From positions 1 to 59,225 of the forward strand of contig JADMIH010000003.1 in the NCBI GenBank assembly GCA_015478675.1: a DNA stretch of 59,225 bases. Direction: 5' to 3'. The position numbers and the translations under genes were made by a program. The DNA is from Chloroflexota bacterium. Its GTDB lineage: Bacteria > Chloroflexota > Chloroflexia > QHBQ01 > JADMIH01. Of the stretch, positions 8,508 through 17,712 are shown piece by piece. Below the pieces are notes generated by a model. That model saw only the letters and a list, made by a program, of their open reading frames with translations, was not told where the DNA came from and did not search any database. Position 1 is the first letter of the stretch, and each line of letters starts with the position of its first letter.

Positions 8508-9674
8508 TTAATCAGCTGGTATCCAGTAACCGCAGTATTCCTCATCTACGCCTCTACAGCTTACTTCTTCAACCCGCAAGGACCTGCCGGTCGCCCACTC
8601 TACTCCGGCGGCTATAAAACCTGTGGTGACATTGCAGCGGGCGTTGCTTAGGCGAGCATAGCAGTAGGGGCAGGTCTCCAGCACGAAAAGATAGCCCTGT
8701 TCGTGTTCCTCGAAGTAGGCCTCTATGCCCATACGGGCGTGCACATCGGCAAGCTCTTCCAGTACATTGCGAAGCTTCTTTTCGGGTGACATCCTTTTGA
8801 AGCCAATCCCTTTCATTGCAGCCATTTTACCTTTGTTGGCAAGCTCTTGTCGGAACATCTCACGCCCGACTTTCTGCTCCATCGGCTCTACAGCGTGGTT
8901 GTAAAACTCTTCCATCGCTTCGGTGAAGGCGCTGAAACGCGTATAGTTGAGGGCAGGCTGCTCGTCGGCTTCGGGTGTGCTGCCCGCCAGTGCTTCAAGC
9001 CCGGACATGGCGAGCATCCCTTGCAGCCCTGTATCTCCTGTCACCTTTTCTGTAGCTTTCAGTAGATTATGTAAAGCTAAGTTGGTGACAAAGCGGGGCG
9101 AAAGCTCGCTCCCCTCGCCAAGTACTTCTTCACGATACTCAGGATCGGCTATGGGCGCACTCGACCCTGTGATGCGGTCAAGGGTGGCGGCAGAGACAGG
9201 AGTAGTTGGGGCGTTGCTACGGGAAACCTTGGAGTTAGGGAGAGTCAGGCCGACAGAAGTCCAGCTTGCCACGTGGCGGTTTGATTCGCCTGTAGCGGTC
9301 ATCTGTCCCTGGTTCTTCACCAGGTTAAGAAGGGGCTTGGGCTTAGAAGTCTGCCAGTATGGTTTGACCCGCTCGGCGGCTGCCCTGGCTTCGTTTATCT
9401 CTTGCTGTCGGGCATCCAGCCATTCGATACCGCGCAGTGCACGCGCGTTATGTGGTTCTATACGCAAAGACCTCTCAAGGCAGTAGCGCACCTGCTCAGG
9501 GTAGTCTACCACGCCGCTCAACCAGAGCCAGCCATCAGCGTTGGCCGGGTCGAGGTAGACAACGTAGGCGAGCATCTCCCGAGCAAGATCGCGCTGGCCG
9601 GTCATGGCTGCTTGCTTGCCTTTCGAGAGGAGATCACTAATGGAAGGTAAAGTTGATGATGAGGGTTGTAGCAT
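8508..9674 (-). CDS. TPR-like plus V4R (4-vinyl reductase) domain protein
   Basis: The 388-residue start MLQPSSSTLPS (ATG at 9672-9674) is preferred because GGAG lies 8 nt upstream; an ATG at 9743 would add an unconvincing 23-residue leader. Residues ~15-95 look like tetratricopeptide repeats (GQRDLAREMLAYVVYLDPAN, CLERSLRIEPHNARALRGI). Residues ~200-388 match the V4R pattern, ending with cysteines in TCPYCYARLSNARCN and VEEVSCRGVDEEYCGYWIP. V4R domains bind small molecules or metal through such cysteines and occur in chlorophyll biosynthesis (BchJ), in regulators and beside TRAPP-like folds. No photosynthesis gene is nearby, so a sensory or scaffold role is more likely. The two parts are joined by a ~90-residue polar linker. 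Confidence 0.7.
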   Translation of the reverse strand: MLQPSSSTLPSISDLLSKGKQAAMTGQRDLAREMLAYVVYLDPANADGWLWLSGVVDYPEQVRYCLERSLRIEPHNARALRGIEWLDARQQEINEARAAAERVKPYWQTSKPKPLLNLVKNQGQMTATGESNRHVASWTSVGLTLPNSKVSRSNAPTTPVSAATLDRITGSSAPIADPEYREEVLGEGSELSPRFVTNLALHNLLKATEKVTGDTGLQGMLAMSGLEALAGSTPEADEQPALNYTRFSAFTEAMEEFYNHAVEPMEQKVGREMFRQELANKGKMAAMKGIGFKRMSPEKKLRNVLEELADVHARMGIEAYFEEHEQGYLFVLETCPYCYARLSNARCNVTTGFIAAGVEWATGRSLRVEEVSCRGVDEEYCGYWIPAD

Positions 9675-9871
9675 AAATTTTCTCCATGAACCGTGCCTGT
9701 TATAGCGGCAACTTTCACCCGGAACTCTTGGCACTCGGCACAACTTAGAGTGTGCGGAAGTATATTTCCATGCTCATAATAGCACGGTCAGCCTAACTTG
9801 TGCGTTAGTCGTGAGTAGGGTGTTGATAACATGGGGAAAATCGTGGAGAGGATGTGGAGAGGTCTTATTGC

Positions 9872-10705
9872 TCACTCCTCACTGCTCGTCGCCAGGAAGT
9901 CCAGCACTACTTTGTTGAACTCTTGCGGCTTTTCGAGGTTAATCATGTGCGCTGTGCCGGGGACTACTACCTTCTTTGCACCTGCTATTCCTTGCGCCAG
10001 GCGATCAGCGGCCACCGTAACGCCGCTGGCGTCCAGGTCGCCTGCGATTACCAGGGTGGGCGCTTGTATCTCAGCGAGGCGGCCTATGGCGGGTGGTTCC
10101 AGCACCTGGGGCTGACCTTCTACAGCATGTTTAGTGTAGTTGTCGAGAGACATCCTGAAGACGCGCTCGCCCGTGTGGTTGCCTGCTCGTCCACGCGGCT
10201 GGCCTGGACCATCGGCCCACATCTGCACATCCAGGCTCGCCAGGCGTGGGAAATCGCCGGCCTCGATTGCCTGCATCATCTCGTCGATAATCTGCATCTC
10301 GATTTCAGTAGCTTGTGGCTCAAGGCCGCTGAGACCTGGGGCGCATGTTATCAGAGCATCTACCATCCCAGGGCGCTCCAGAGTAAAGTCGGTGGCTATC
10401 TGCGCGCCGCGTGATAACCCAAGCAGGTAGCTCTTGCTAACGCCCAGGTGCTCCAGCAACAAGTAAAGGTCGTGGCGATTTGAGAAGGGCACGTCCCCGG
10501 TAAAGCTCTTGCCGTAGCCCCTGACATCATAGCGTATCACGCGATAACGCTGGGCGAAAAGATGGAACTGGTCGTCCCACATGCTCAGGTCGGCGACGCC
10601 GGCGTGGATCAATGTTAGAGGGTGGCCTTCGCCCGCCGCCTCATAGTGGAGCTGCGCGCCGCCGACATCTAAGTAACCCTGTGTGTGGTTGAGTAACGCA
10701 GCCAT
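9872..10705 (-). CDS. Alpha/beta hydrolase
   Basis: The 277-residue protein is a classic alpha/beta-hydrolase of the 3-oxoadipate enol-lactonase/haloperoxidase-like group. The oxyanion strand is PLTLIHAGVADLSMW; the nucleophile elbow is LLGLSRGAQ (G-L-S-R-G, Ser ~97); the acid Asp is in LVIAGDLDASG; the His is in VPGTAHMINLEKP. It is cytoplasmic, with no signal peptide. ATG at 10703-10705 has AAGGAG 8 nt upstream. The genes on either side are unrelated and well separated, so it is probably a single transcription unit. The substrate is not predictable; an ester, lactone or epoxide would fit the fold. Confidence 0.85.
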   Translation of the reverse strand: MAALLNHTQGYLDVGGAQLHYEAAGEGHPLTLIHAGVADLSMWDDQFHLFAQRYRVIRYDVRGYGKSFTGDVPFSNRHDLYLLLEHLGVSKSYLLGLSRGAQIATDFTLERPGMVDALITCAPGLSGLEPQATEIEMQIIDEMMQAIEAGDFPRLASLDVQMWADGPGQPRGRAGNHTGERVFRMSLDNYTKHAVEGQPQVLEPPAIGRLAEIQAPTLVIAGDLDASGVTVAADRLAQGIAGAKKVVVPGTAHMINLEKPQEFNKVVLDFLATSSEE

Positions 10706-10963
10706 CTAATTTATCTCCTTACCTTACTTGATGAGCTACAAGGATAGAAGCGCAAAGAGACGAAGCGAGAGTAATGGAACGACTGTTCTATTATAACATA
10801 ATTGGAAGGGTGACCAGGGACTACAGTTGTAATAGATTCTTATAACACCTACAGCTTGGGAAGAGGAAAAGTTATAGGAGAGGTGAGTGCTCCGTTGCCA
10901 TAGTGGGTCGTATAGATGTGTTGGGGGCCTGGCCTGGAACGTTACTTTTCGGGGCTTAAAGCC

Positions 10964-11010
10964 GTAGCGCGGGTCCGGTGAAGGCTGATCCCTCACCGGA
11001 CCCGCGCTAC
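10964..11010 (-). terminator. Strong hairpin, probable terminator of the lipoprotein gene
   Basis: A perfect 18-bp GC-rich stem (GTAGCGCGGGTCCGGTGA at 10964-10981 pairing with 10993-11010) and an 11-nt loop lie 45 bp past the minus-strand stop at 11055. It is followed on that strand by only a short T-run (CTTTAAG). Confidence 0.65.
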
Positions 11011-11054
11011 TGAATTAGAATATAATTTGTGCTACATAGAGGCTGTCGTGAAGC

Positions 11055-11873
11055 TTATTTCTTGAAGGCGGAGACCACCAGATCGAACTTCGTAGCGCCT
11101 TCGCCATTCGAAAAGTCGATTTGGAAGGCACTGTCGTCGCCGGGGGAAAGATCGGGAATGGTGGTAAAGCCGGAACTTACATCCAGCAATTCGTTCTTGT
11201 CGTTCCACAATGCACCGATTACTTGCACCAGGCTCGCCTCGCCGGTACCTGTGTTTTTGACAGATCCCAGGACCTGCGGCCCGGTAGAAGACTGCCCACC
11301 ACTTGTGAGATGGCTCTGCGTCACCGTCAGGTCACCATAGTACGAATCAACGCTGGACATGTTTGTTTCATCACTCCGTATTATGGTCTCAAAGTTCTTC
11401 CAGTCCGGGGGAGGGGTTGTAAACTGAGCCTTATACGGAATAAGACTGCCCGGCTTGATGAGGTCAGGCATCACAAACACTTTCTGCGTTGCCAGGACAG
11501 CGCCGTTTGCATCTTTCAAGGTAACTGCAACATCCGGCACGGCGATAGTTTCTTCACCGGTGTATTTAATAACGCCTGCAACTACATCTGTGCCAATGCT
11601 ATCTTGATAGTTAACATGTGCTAAGAAGGTATAGACGTCCGCAGTAGCCGTTGGCAGCACGGCTATCGGGGTCTCAGAAGGCAGCGCCGACACCGCAGTA
11701 ACAGTGGGGATCAGGGTACTTTCAGGTATAGCAGCCCTGGTTGGAATGGCCGTAGCTGTGGCAAGGGGAAGGGGAGTGGAAGTTGATAGTACGGGTGTAG
11801 TGGCGGACAGCCCTCCCGCAGAACAACCGCCCAGGGCGATTAGGAAGAAAACGAATAGTATGGCGTATTTCAT
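11055..11873 (-). CDS. Lipoprotein with FxLYD-like C-terminal domain
   Basis: The 272-residue product starts MKYAILFVFFLIALGGCSAG. The lipobox LGGC puts the lipidated Cys at residue 17, so the protein should be tethered to the outer face of the membrane. Residues ~20-85 are a Thr/Pro/Ala-rich linker. Residues ~85-170 and ~180-272 are beta-rich; the last part (GSVKNTGTGEASLVQVIGAL...IPDLSPGDDSAFQIDF) fits the FxLYD-type Ig-like fold (DUF3426/FxLYD). The preceding part may be a diverged duplicate, since it also contains AVTLKDANGAVLATQK and PGSLIPYKAQF. The start has GGAGG 5 nt upstream. A hairpin terminator follows. Function unknown; such domains are extracellular adaptors. Confidence 0.78.
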   Translation of the reverse strand: MKYAILFVFFLIALGGCSAGGLSATTPVLSTSTPLPLATATAIPTRAAIPESTLIPTVTAVSALPSETPIAVLPTATADVYTFLAHVNYQDSIGTDVVAGVIKYTGEETIAVPDVAVTLKDANGAVLATQKVFVMPDLIKPGSLIPYKAQFTTPPPDWKNFETIIRSDETNMSSVDSYYGDLTVTQSHLTSGGQSSTGPQVLGSVKNTGTGEASLVQVIGALWNDKNELLDVSSGFTTIPDLSPGDDSAFQIDFSNGEGATKFDLVVSAFKK

Positions 11874-12031
11874 TGTTCCCTCCGGTTTACCGTAAGTGAA
11901 TCACCTCTGAAGGAGCATGTAAGACGGACAAGAAGATATAGAACGAGTCACAAGCGTATAGCCCATGCTCGGCGGGTTTGTAGCGCAAATCATAACAGCG
12001 ATTCACTCGAAACGCAAGCCCCTTATGGCAA

Positions 12032-12146
12032 GTAAGCGTTCAGAGTAAGCGTTCAGAATAAGGCATGACCCTGCGGGCCACCATTACTGATGAAAATAGG
12101 GGAGAGGTTGGGCAGACACCAAAGGCCCCTGAGAGCGAACGCTTAC
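12032..12146. repeat. MITE/REP-like element, GTAANNGTTCAG family, short subtype
   Basis: GTAAGCGTTCAG (12032-12043, repeated in tandem at 12045-12056) opens the element, and GAACGCTTAC (12137-12146) is the inverted end. The body GCATGACCCTGCGGGCCACC is shared, with a few changes, by the element at 26512-26692. It lies in the 417-bp gap between the lipoprotein gene and nrdJ. Confidence 0.6.
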
Positions 12147-12193
12147 TGTTGCTGGTAAGAGGGCCAATGCAAGTCAGCGCGTGCGCCATTGCT

Positions 12194-12243
12194 AAAGAGT
12201 AGAGCCGTGCGACCCAACTTTGGGTCGCACGGCTCTACTCTTT
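12194..12243 (-). terminator. 23-bp perfect hairpin after nrdJ, probable terminator
   Basis: The arms 12194-12216 and 12221-12243 are exact reverse complements (inner part GCCGTGCGACCCA) with a 4-nt loop, 48 bp beyond the nrdJ stop at 12291. The stem ends in T residues on either strand, so it could act bidirectionally. It is longer than a usual terminator. Confidence 0.65.
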
Positions 12244-12290
12244 ACGGCTTATCATACCTTAGGGTTAGCGCTTCTATGAGCGACATCTTC

Positions 12291-15200
12291 CTAGCTACAA
12301 CCGCTCGTGCTGCCGCAGCTGGCACACTTGAGGCAGGTGCCGTTGCGCACCATTGTGAACTGGCCGCACTCAGGGCAGCTTTCGCCTTCGTAGCCTTTCA
12401 GCCGGGCTTCGGCGATCTGCTCCTGTTTGCTCGGTTCGGGCTTGAGGAGCACCGCTGTTTGGGCTAGAACTTCGGACGTGGCCTCGGCATGGACGGCATG
12501 GCCGTTTCCATTTGTGTGCCCATTAGTGTAGCCGTTGCCGTTACCGTTAGCAGGGGACTGTAAGTGGGGTGATGGGCCAGCGGTTGCCGCCGGGCCGATC
12601 ACCGGTTTAGCTTTTGGGGGCTGGCTCTCCGAGTTCTGCACTACATCGCCCCTATTCGCTTCCGCCTCAGGCAGGTGAGCAAGGTCCAGGCGGTCGAGGT
12701 AGCAGATAGCAAGCTCGCGGAAGATGTAGTCTATGACCGAGGTAACCATCTTGATGTGATCGTTGCCGATGACCCTGCCGCTTGGCTCAAAGCGCGTGTA
12801 GATGAATGCGTCAACATACTCCTCAAGAGGCACGCCGTACTGCAAGCCCAGCGATACGGCTATGGCAAAACAGTTCATAACTGATCGGAAAGCCGCACCC
12901 TCTTTGTGCATGTCTATGAAGACTTCACCAAGACGGCCATCCTCATACTCGCCGGTACGCACGTAAAGGTTCTGCCCTCCAATCGTGGCCTTCTGAGTGT
13001 AACCTGAGCGGCGGTTGGGCAGCTTCTGGCGGCGTACTTCACGGGCGATGTTATCAGCAGCGAAGGCCGACATTTGCAGCACACGCTGGCTTATTGGTAT
13101 GCCCGATGACGCGCTTTCCTCAGCCTCTTCTTCCTCCTCAGCACCCAGGCTGTTGAGAGGCTGGCTCAGCTTGGAGCCGTCGCGGTAGATTGCCACTGCC
13201 TTGAGCATCAGCCGCCATGCCTTCATGTAGACATCTTCTACATCGCGGATCGTGGTGTCGGTGGGCATGTTGATTGTCTTAGAGATAGCGCCGGAGATGA
13301 AGGGTTGAGCCGCCGCCATCATGTGCAGGTGCGAGCCTGGGCTGAGATAGCGCGTACCTTTACGGCCACATCTGTTGGCGCAGTCGAAGACAGGCAGGTG
13401 CTCGCCCAACAGATGCGGCGCGCCTTCGACGGTCATCGTGCCACAAACATAGTCGTTGGCGGCTGCGATTTCTGCTTTGCTAAAGCCGAGGTACGACAGT
13501 ATGCCCTCGCGGCTGTTGATCTGCTCGTCTGTGAGGCCAAGCTGCTCGCGGCAAAACTCCTCGCCAAGAACGAATGGGCTGAAGGCGAACTGTAGCTCAA
13601 AAGCTGAGGGGAGAGCCGCCTCCAGCCTGCCTATTCCTTCGTCATCGAAGCCGACCTCGCGCAACGCATCATGGTCAATCGCAGGTGAGCCTGCGAGAGT
13701 GCCATGCCCAACACAGTAGTTGATAATATCCGCGATCTGCTCAGGGGTGTAGCCGAGATTCTGTAAGGCAGGTGGCACCGACTGGTTGATGATCTTGAAG
13801 TATCCACCGCCCGCCAACTTCTTGAACTTGACGAGGGCAAAGTCCGGCTCAATGCCCGTGGTGTCGCAGTCCATGACAAGTCCGATTGTACCGGTCGGGG
13901 CGATCACCGTGACCTGAGCGTTGCGATAGCCCGACTTCTCGCCCTTCTCCAGAGCCTCGTCCCAGGCTTGCCTGGCTGCTGCCAGCAGACCCGCCGGACA
14001 GTTGGCGGGAGAGATACCTGCGGGCTTTACAGTCAACGCCTCATATTCAGAGTCGTTGGCGTTGTAAGCGGCGCGGCGGTGATTACGCACCACGTGGAGC
14101 ATAGGCTCACGGTTGGCTTCGTAGCGGTTGAAAGCGCCAAGCTCGGAGGCGATCTCGGCCGAGGTGGCGTAGGCCACGCCCGTCATGATAGCTGTGATAG
14201 CGCCGCAAAGCGCGTACGCCTTCGGAGAGTCATATGGAATGCCTAGCTGCATCAGGAGCGCGCCCAGGTTGGCATAACCCAGACCCAGAGTGCGGTACAG
14301 ATAGGAGCGCGAGGCGATCTCCTGGCTTGGGTATTGTGCCATTGCCACGCTGATCTCAAGGGCAAGGGTCCACAGGCGATTGGCATGGCGATAAGCAGGT
14401 ATGTCGAGCAGAGTATCGGGGTCGTCGCCCAGAAAGTGCATAAGGTTGAAAGAAGCCAAATTGCAGGCTGTATCATCCAGGAACATGTATTCCGAGCATG
14501 GATTACTGGCGTTGATACGGCCATCGTTCGGGCAGGTGTGCCACTCGTTGATGGTGGTGTCGTACTGCAAACCCGGATCGGCAGAGGCCCAGGCTGCCTT
14601 GCCTATGCGGTCCCAGAGGTCGCGGGCGGGCAAGGTCTTGCTAGGCTTGTGGTTAGTGCGCTGCAACAGGTCCCACTCCTTATCCTTCTGCACAGCCTCG
14701 ATGAAGCTGTTAGACATGCGGATTGAGTTGTTGGCGTTTTGCCCGGAGACGGTAAAGTAAGCTTCACCCTCCCAATCGGTGTCATAAATCGGGAAGTCGA
14801 AGCTTTTCTCACCCTGTTCGGCCAGGCCAACCGCCCGCACCAGCAAACCATCGGGTACACCTGCGATACGCGCTTCGCGCAAAACCTTCTTGTAGTGCCT
14901 TTCGGAAGTTGGCTTATCAGCTTCTGAGCCATCTTCCCTGGCGTGCCATGCTTGCATAACCAGATTCAGGTGCTTGCGGCATACTATAGAGCCTGCCACA
15001 AGCGCTGCAACCTTTTGCTCCTCAATCACTTTCCAATCTATAAACTTCTCAACGTCAGGGTGATCTACGTCCAGGATAACCATCTTAGCAGCACGGCGGG
15101 TGGTGCCACCCGACTTGATCGCGCCAGCCGCGCGGTCGCCTATCTTCAGGAACGAGAGCAAGCCGGAGGATTTGCCGCCGCCGGAGAGGGGCTCATCCTC

Positions 15201-15920
15201 ACCTCGTACAGCCGAGAAATTGGAGCCGGTACCTGAGCCGTATTTGAAGATGCGCGCCTCGCGGGTCCACAGGTCCATGATGCCGCCGGGATTCACCAGG
15301 TCGTCATTCACAGATTGGATGAAACAGGCGTGGGGCTGCGGCCTCTCGTACGCCGACGTAGACTTGTGCAGCTCTTCGTCGGCGGGGTCTACATAGTAGT
15401 GACCCTGCGCCGGACCTGCGATGCCGTATGCCCAGTGCAGCCCTGTGTTGAACCACTGTGGCGAGTTGGGGGCGGCACGCTGCGTGGCTAGCATATAGCG
15501 CATCTCGTCGTAGTAGCTGCGGGCGTCTTCTTCGGAGGAGAAGTAACCCCCCTTCCAGCCCCAGTAGGTCCAGCAGCCTGCAAGCCGATGAAAGACCTGG
15601 CGCGAGTCTAGCTCGCCACCGAAGCTGGGCGTGCCCTCCGCCAGCTTACTGAGCGCCTTTTCGTCAGGCTCGGAACGCCACAGCCATTCGGGTACGCCTT
15701 CTTCGGGTATCCTCTTTAGAGCAGCAGCCACGCCGGCCCTGCGGAAATACTTCTGAGCTAGAATGTCGGTTGCCACCTGCGACCAGCCTTCCGGCACCAT
15801 AACATTTTCAGCCTTGAAGACAACTGTGCCGTCGGTGTTGCTGATCTTGGACGTGCGCGGCACGAACTGTAGAGATGAATAAGGGTCGGTGGTCTGTGTG
15901 AATAAACGCGGAATATGCAT
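12291..15920 (-). CDS. nrdJ: Adenosylcobalamin-dependent (class II) ribonucleotide reductase
   Basis: The enzyme reduces ribonucleotides to deoxyribonucleotides with coenzyme B12, independent of oxygen. I start it at MHIPRLF (ATG 15918-15920) because GAGGAG lies just upstream; an upstream start at 15947 adds nine residues. Family landmarks seen: [40 protein letters not shown], and a C-terminal TSCPD-type region ([20 protein letters not shown]). The very C-terminus is a zinc-ribbon-like CPECG...[13 protein letters not shown], the usual redox tail. Before it is an unusual Asn/Gly-rich linker (~residues 1120-1150). It lies 57 bp downstream of nrdR and is presumably co-transcribed with it and repressed by it. 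No cobalamin riboswitch was recognised. Confidence 0.95.
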   Translation of the reverse strand: MHIPRLFTQTTDPYSSLQFVPRTSKISNTDGTVVFKAENVMVPEGWSQVATDILAQKYFRRAGVAAALKRIPEEGVPEWLWRSEPDEKALSKLAEGTPSFGGELDSRQVFHRLAGCWTYWGWKGGYFSSEEDARSYYDEMRYMLATQRAAPNSPQWFNTGLHWAYGIAGPAQGHYYVDPADEELHKSTSAYERPQPHACFIQSVNDDLVNPGGIMDLWTREARIFKYGSGTGSNFSAVRGEDEPLSGGGKSSGLLSFLKIGDRAAGAIKSGGTTRRAAKMVILDVDHPDVEKFIDWKVIEEQKVAALVAGSIVCRKHLNLVMQAWHAREDGSEADKPTSERHYKKVLREARIAGVPDGLLVRAVGLAEQGEKSFDFPIYDTDWEGEAYFTVSGQNANNSIRMSNSFIEAVQKDKEWDLLQRTNHKPSKTLPARDLWDRIGKAAWASADPGLQYDTTINEWHTCPNDGRINASNPCSEYMFLDDTACNLASFNLMHFLGDDPDTLLDIPAYRHANRLWTLALEISVAMAQYPSQEIASRSYLYRTLGLGYANLGALLMQLGIPYDSPKAYALCGAITAIMTGVAYATSAEIASELGAFNRYEANREPMLHVVRNHRRAAYNANDSEYEALTVKPAGISPANCPAGLLAAARQAWDEALEKGEKSGYRNAQVTVIAPTGTIGLVMDCDTTGIEPDFALVKFKKLAGGGYFKIINQSVPPALQNLGYTPEQIADIINYCVGHGTLAGSPAIDHDALREVGFDDEGIGRLEAALPSAFELQFAFSPFVLGEEFCREQLGLTDEQINSREGILSYLGFSKAEIAAANDYVCGTMTVEGAPHLLGEHLPVFDCANRCGRKGTRYLSPGSHLHMMAAAQPFISGAISKTINMPTDTTIRDVEDVYMKAWRLMLKAVAIYRDGSKLSQPLNSLGAEEEEEAEESASSGIPISQRVLQMSAFAADNIAREVRRQKLPNRRSGYTQKATIGGQNLYVRTGEYEDGRLGEVFIDMHKEGAAFRSVMNCFAIAVSLGLQYGVPLEEYVDAFIYTRFEPSGRVIGNDHIKMVTSVIDYIFRELAICYLDRLDLAHLPEAEANRGDVVQNSESQPPKAKPVIGPAATAGPSPHLQSPANGNGNGYTNGHTNGNGHAVHAEATSEVLAQTAVLLKPEPSKQEQIAEARLKGYEGESCPECGQFTMVRNGTCLKCASCGSTSGCS

Positions 15921-15977
15921 GGCAGTCTCCTCGCACGTGCCGCTCATGGAACGTGCATTTTGGGTGAGCGGGGAAGG

Positions 15978-16502
15978 TTATCCCCTTGTCCTCCCTCTAC
16001 TCTCCGGCTCTTCAGAATGGGGCATGGTATCCAGATCGCGTTCGCCTGGAAGGAGAGTGCCTACACCCTCCATTGCTTCTCGCATTTCCTCGAGATCTGC
16101 GAAGTTGCGGTAGACAGAAGCGAAGCGTATGTATGCAACCTCGTCAAGCTCACGCAGCTTATGCATCACCTTTTCCCCGATGGCTTCTGTGGATACCTCT
16201 GAAGCACCCAGTTTGAAGAGATGGGCTTCAATATCGTTGACCGCCTCCTCGAGTTGGTCGGCAGGGACGGGGCGTTTGGTGCAGGCCACTTCGATGCTCC
16301 GGGCGAGCTTGTCGCGGCTGTACTCTTCCCGCGTGTTGTCCTTCTTGACCACCATGAGGCCGATCCTCTCGATGCGTTCATAGGTGGTGAAGCGCCTGCC
16401 GCACTGCTTGCAGCGACGGCGACGCTTCACGGCATCGCCGTCCGCAGTGAGGCGGCTATCAGTGACCTGAGTATCTTCCTGGTGGCAGTAAGGACATTTC
16501 AT
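15978..16502 (-). CDS. nrdR: Transcriptional repressor NrdR
   Basis: The 174-residue protein has the NrdR architecture: an N-terminal zinc ribbon MKCPYCHQEDTQVTDSR...RRRRCKQCGRRFTTYE (four Cys in two CxxC pairs), followed by an ATP-cone (VVKKDNTREEYSRDKLARSI; VSTEAIGEKVMHKL; VAYIRFASVYRNF). Known role: it senses dATP/ATP through the cone and represses ribonucleotide reductase genes by binding paired NrdR boxes. It is slightly longer than the typical ~150 residues because of a Glu/Arg-rich tail. It is the first gene of the nrdR-nrdJ unit. Two candidate NrdR boxes and a good sigma-70-type promoter lie in front of it, so it probably autoregulates. Confidence 0.97.
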   Translation of the reverse strand: MKCPYCHQEDTQVTDSRLTADGDAVKRRRRCKQCGRRFTTYERIERIGLMVVKKDNTREEYSRDKLARSIEVACTKRPVPADQLEEAVNDIEAHLFKLGASEVSTEAIGEKVMHKLRELDEVAYIRFASVYRNFADLEEMREAMEGVGTLLPGERDLDTMPHSEEPESRGRTRG

Positions 16503-16530
16503 TTTTATACCTCATCCTGGTGTTAGAGCT

Positions 16531-16556
16531 ACTAAATGTTGTGTATAGCATTTAGT
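16531..16556. promoter_or_regulatory. Palindrome in the nrdR leader
   Basis: ACTAAATG (16531-16538) and CATTTAGT (16549-16556) are perfect 8-bp inverted arms around a 10-bp centre. On the predicted transcript this falls about 20-45 nt after the start site. It could be an operator or an RNA hairpin. Confidence 0.4.
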
Positions 16557-16580
16557 ATGTCCAAGATGTTGTGCCCTGTC

Positions 16581-16609
16581 ATCTTAGACCACAATATATG
16601 CTCTGTCAA
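16581..16609 (-). promoter_or_regulatory. Sigma-70-type promoter for nrdR-nrdJ
   Basis: On the minus strand TTGACA (16604-16609) is followed by exactly 17 nt and then TAAGAT (16581-16586). This would place the transcript start near 16574 and give a ~70-nt leader. One candidate NrdR box lies inside the spacer. Confidence 0.7.
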
Positions 16610-16634
16610 TAGGGTTTTGCACAAGATTTAGCTG
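16589..16634 (-). promoter_or_regulatory. Candidate pair of NrdR boxes
   Basis: Minus-strand AGAGCATATATTGTGG (16589-16604) agrees at 12 of 16 positions with the known consensus ACACWATATATWGTGT. CAGCTAAATCTTGTGC (16619-16634) agrees at 10. Their centres are 30 bp apart, close to the three-turn spacing usual for NrdR sites. They overlap the spacer and upstream side of the promoter, where binding would block RNA polymerase. Confidence 0.6.
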
Positions 16635-16820
16635 GAAGGAGCGATCGTGGATAAGTTTTCCACAAGATGTGGTAGGCGGCTTGTCTTCTAGAGGTAATTA
16701 TACCGCACGTCTGTTCTGATTACAAGAGGGGACCTGGCAAGCAAGGTGATGCAGAAGTTGGATCAGGAATGTTGCAAAAGGCCCACACCCCACCAACTCA
16801 TCTCGACTCGCACGAATGCG

Positions 16821-17678
16821 TTAAGCTCTGAAGCCAAGAAAGAGGAGCGCCAGGATCATAAGCCCGATGAAGAAGCGATACCAGATGAAAGGCGCTGTTG
16901 AGTTACGTTGCAGGTAACGGAGCAAGAAGAAAATGCATAGGAAGCCCGATATAGCGGCTGCACCAAAGCCTACGAGAAAGCCTAGCTGCTGGTTGGCAGG
17001 CAACCCGCCGGGCAATTTAATAAGCTCATAGAGATTCTTTAGCCCCGCGCCCAGGATGATAGGGGTCGCCATGAGGAAGGAGAAACGGGCCGCCGCCTCA
17101 CGCGTGAGGCCCACGAAAAGGCCGGCAGTGATGGTGCTGCCGGAGCGCGACACACCAGGTATAACGGCGAAAGCCTGGGCGAAGCCGATAGCCAGAGCGG
17201 TGTTGAGGCGCATGCTGCTCATCTGCACGAGGTGTTTACCAACGCGCTCCGCAATAAGCAACAAGCCACCCACGACTATCATCATAACGGCGATAATCGT
17301 CAAGCCGGTGCGCAAGTTGGCAGGCTCGTGAAAGAGGTCCTCTATTTTGCTCTCAGCGAGCAGCCCAACTATCGCGCCAGGTATCGTAGCCAGCAAGATG
17401 AACCAGGCCACCCGGCGGTCAGGGTCGTCGCCAATACGTCTCTCAGCAACCGAGCGGACGAAGGCCGATATAAATCTGCGCCAATCTGCGGCGAAGTAGA
17501 CGAGCACCGCTATCAAGGTGCCCATATGAAGCGCTACGTCAAACTGCAAGCTTGTGATAGCAGGGTCAGTCCAGCCGAAGAGCCATGGCACGATTATCAG
17601 GTGAGCTGAAGAGGATATCGGTAAGAACTCAGTCAGTCCCTGAACTAAACCCAGTACAAGCGCTTGTATCAGATCCAA
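16821..17678 (-). CDS. uppP: Undecaprenyl-diphosphate phosphatase
   Basis: The 285-residue, ~8-helix membrane protein removes one phosphate from undecaprenyl diphosphate to regenerate the lipid carrier used for peptidoglycan and surface glycans. The family signatures are clear: QALVLGLVQGLTEFLPISSSAHL at the N-terminus (with the catalytic Glu and the SSSAH motif) and the second motif FAVIPGVSRSGSTITAGLF (residues ~165-183) with the PGxSRSG phosphatase loop. Length is typical. The start is TTG at 17676-17678 with GGAG/AGGTGA upstream. It sits at the downstream end of a minus-strand run of lipid-linked glycan genes, which fits carrier recycling. Confidence 0.95.
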   Translation of the reverse strand: MDLIQALVLGLVQGLTEFLPISSSAHLIIVPWLFGWTDPAITSLQFDVALHMGTLIAVLVYFAADWRRFISAFVRSVAERRIGDDPDRRVAWFILLATIPGAIVGLLAESKIEDLFHEPANLRTGLTIIAVMMIVVGGLLLIAERVGKHLVQMSSMRLNTALAIGFAQAFAVIPGVSRSGSTITAGLFVGLTREAAARFSFLMATPIILGAGLKNLYELIKLPGGLPANQQLGFLVGFGAAAISGFLCIFFLLRYLQRNSTAPFIWYRFFIGLMILALLFLGFRA

Positions 17679-17712
17679 AGTTTGTCACCTGCTCCTTCAG
17701 TATTGGCCGTTG

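Noticed and set aside
12291..16820. Cobalamin riboswitch before nrdR-nrdJ
   Set aside because: The leader is ~70 nt and lacks any recognisable B12-box; NrdR-type sites explain the region better.
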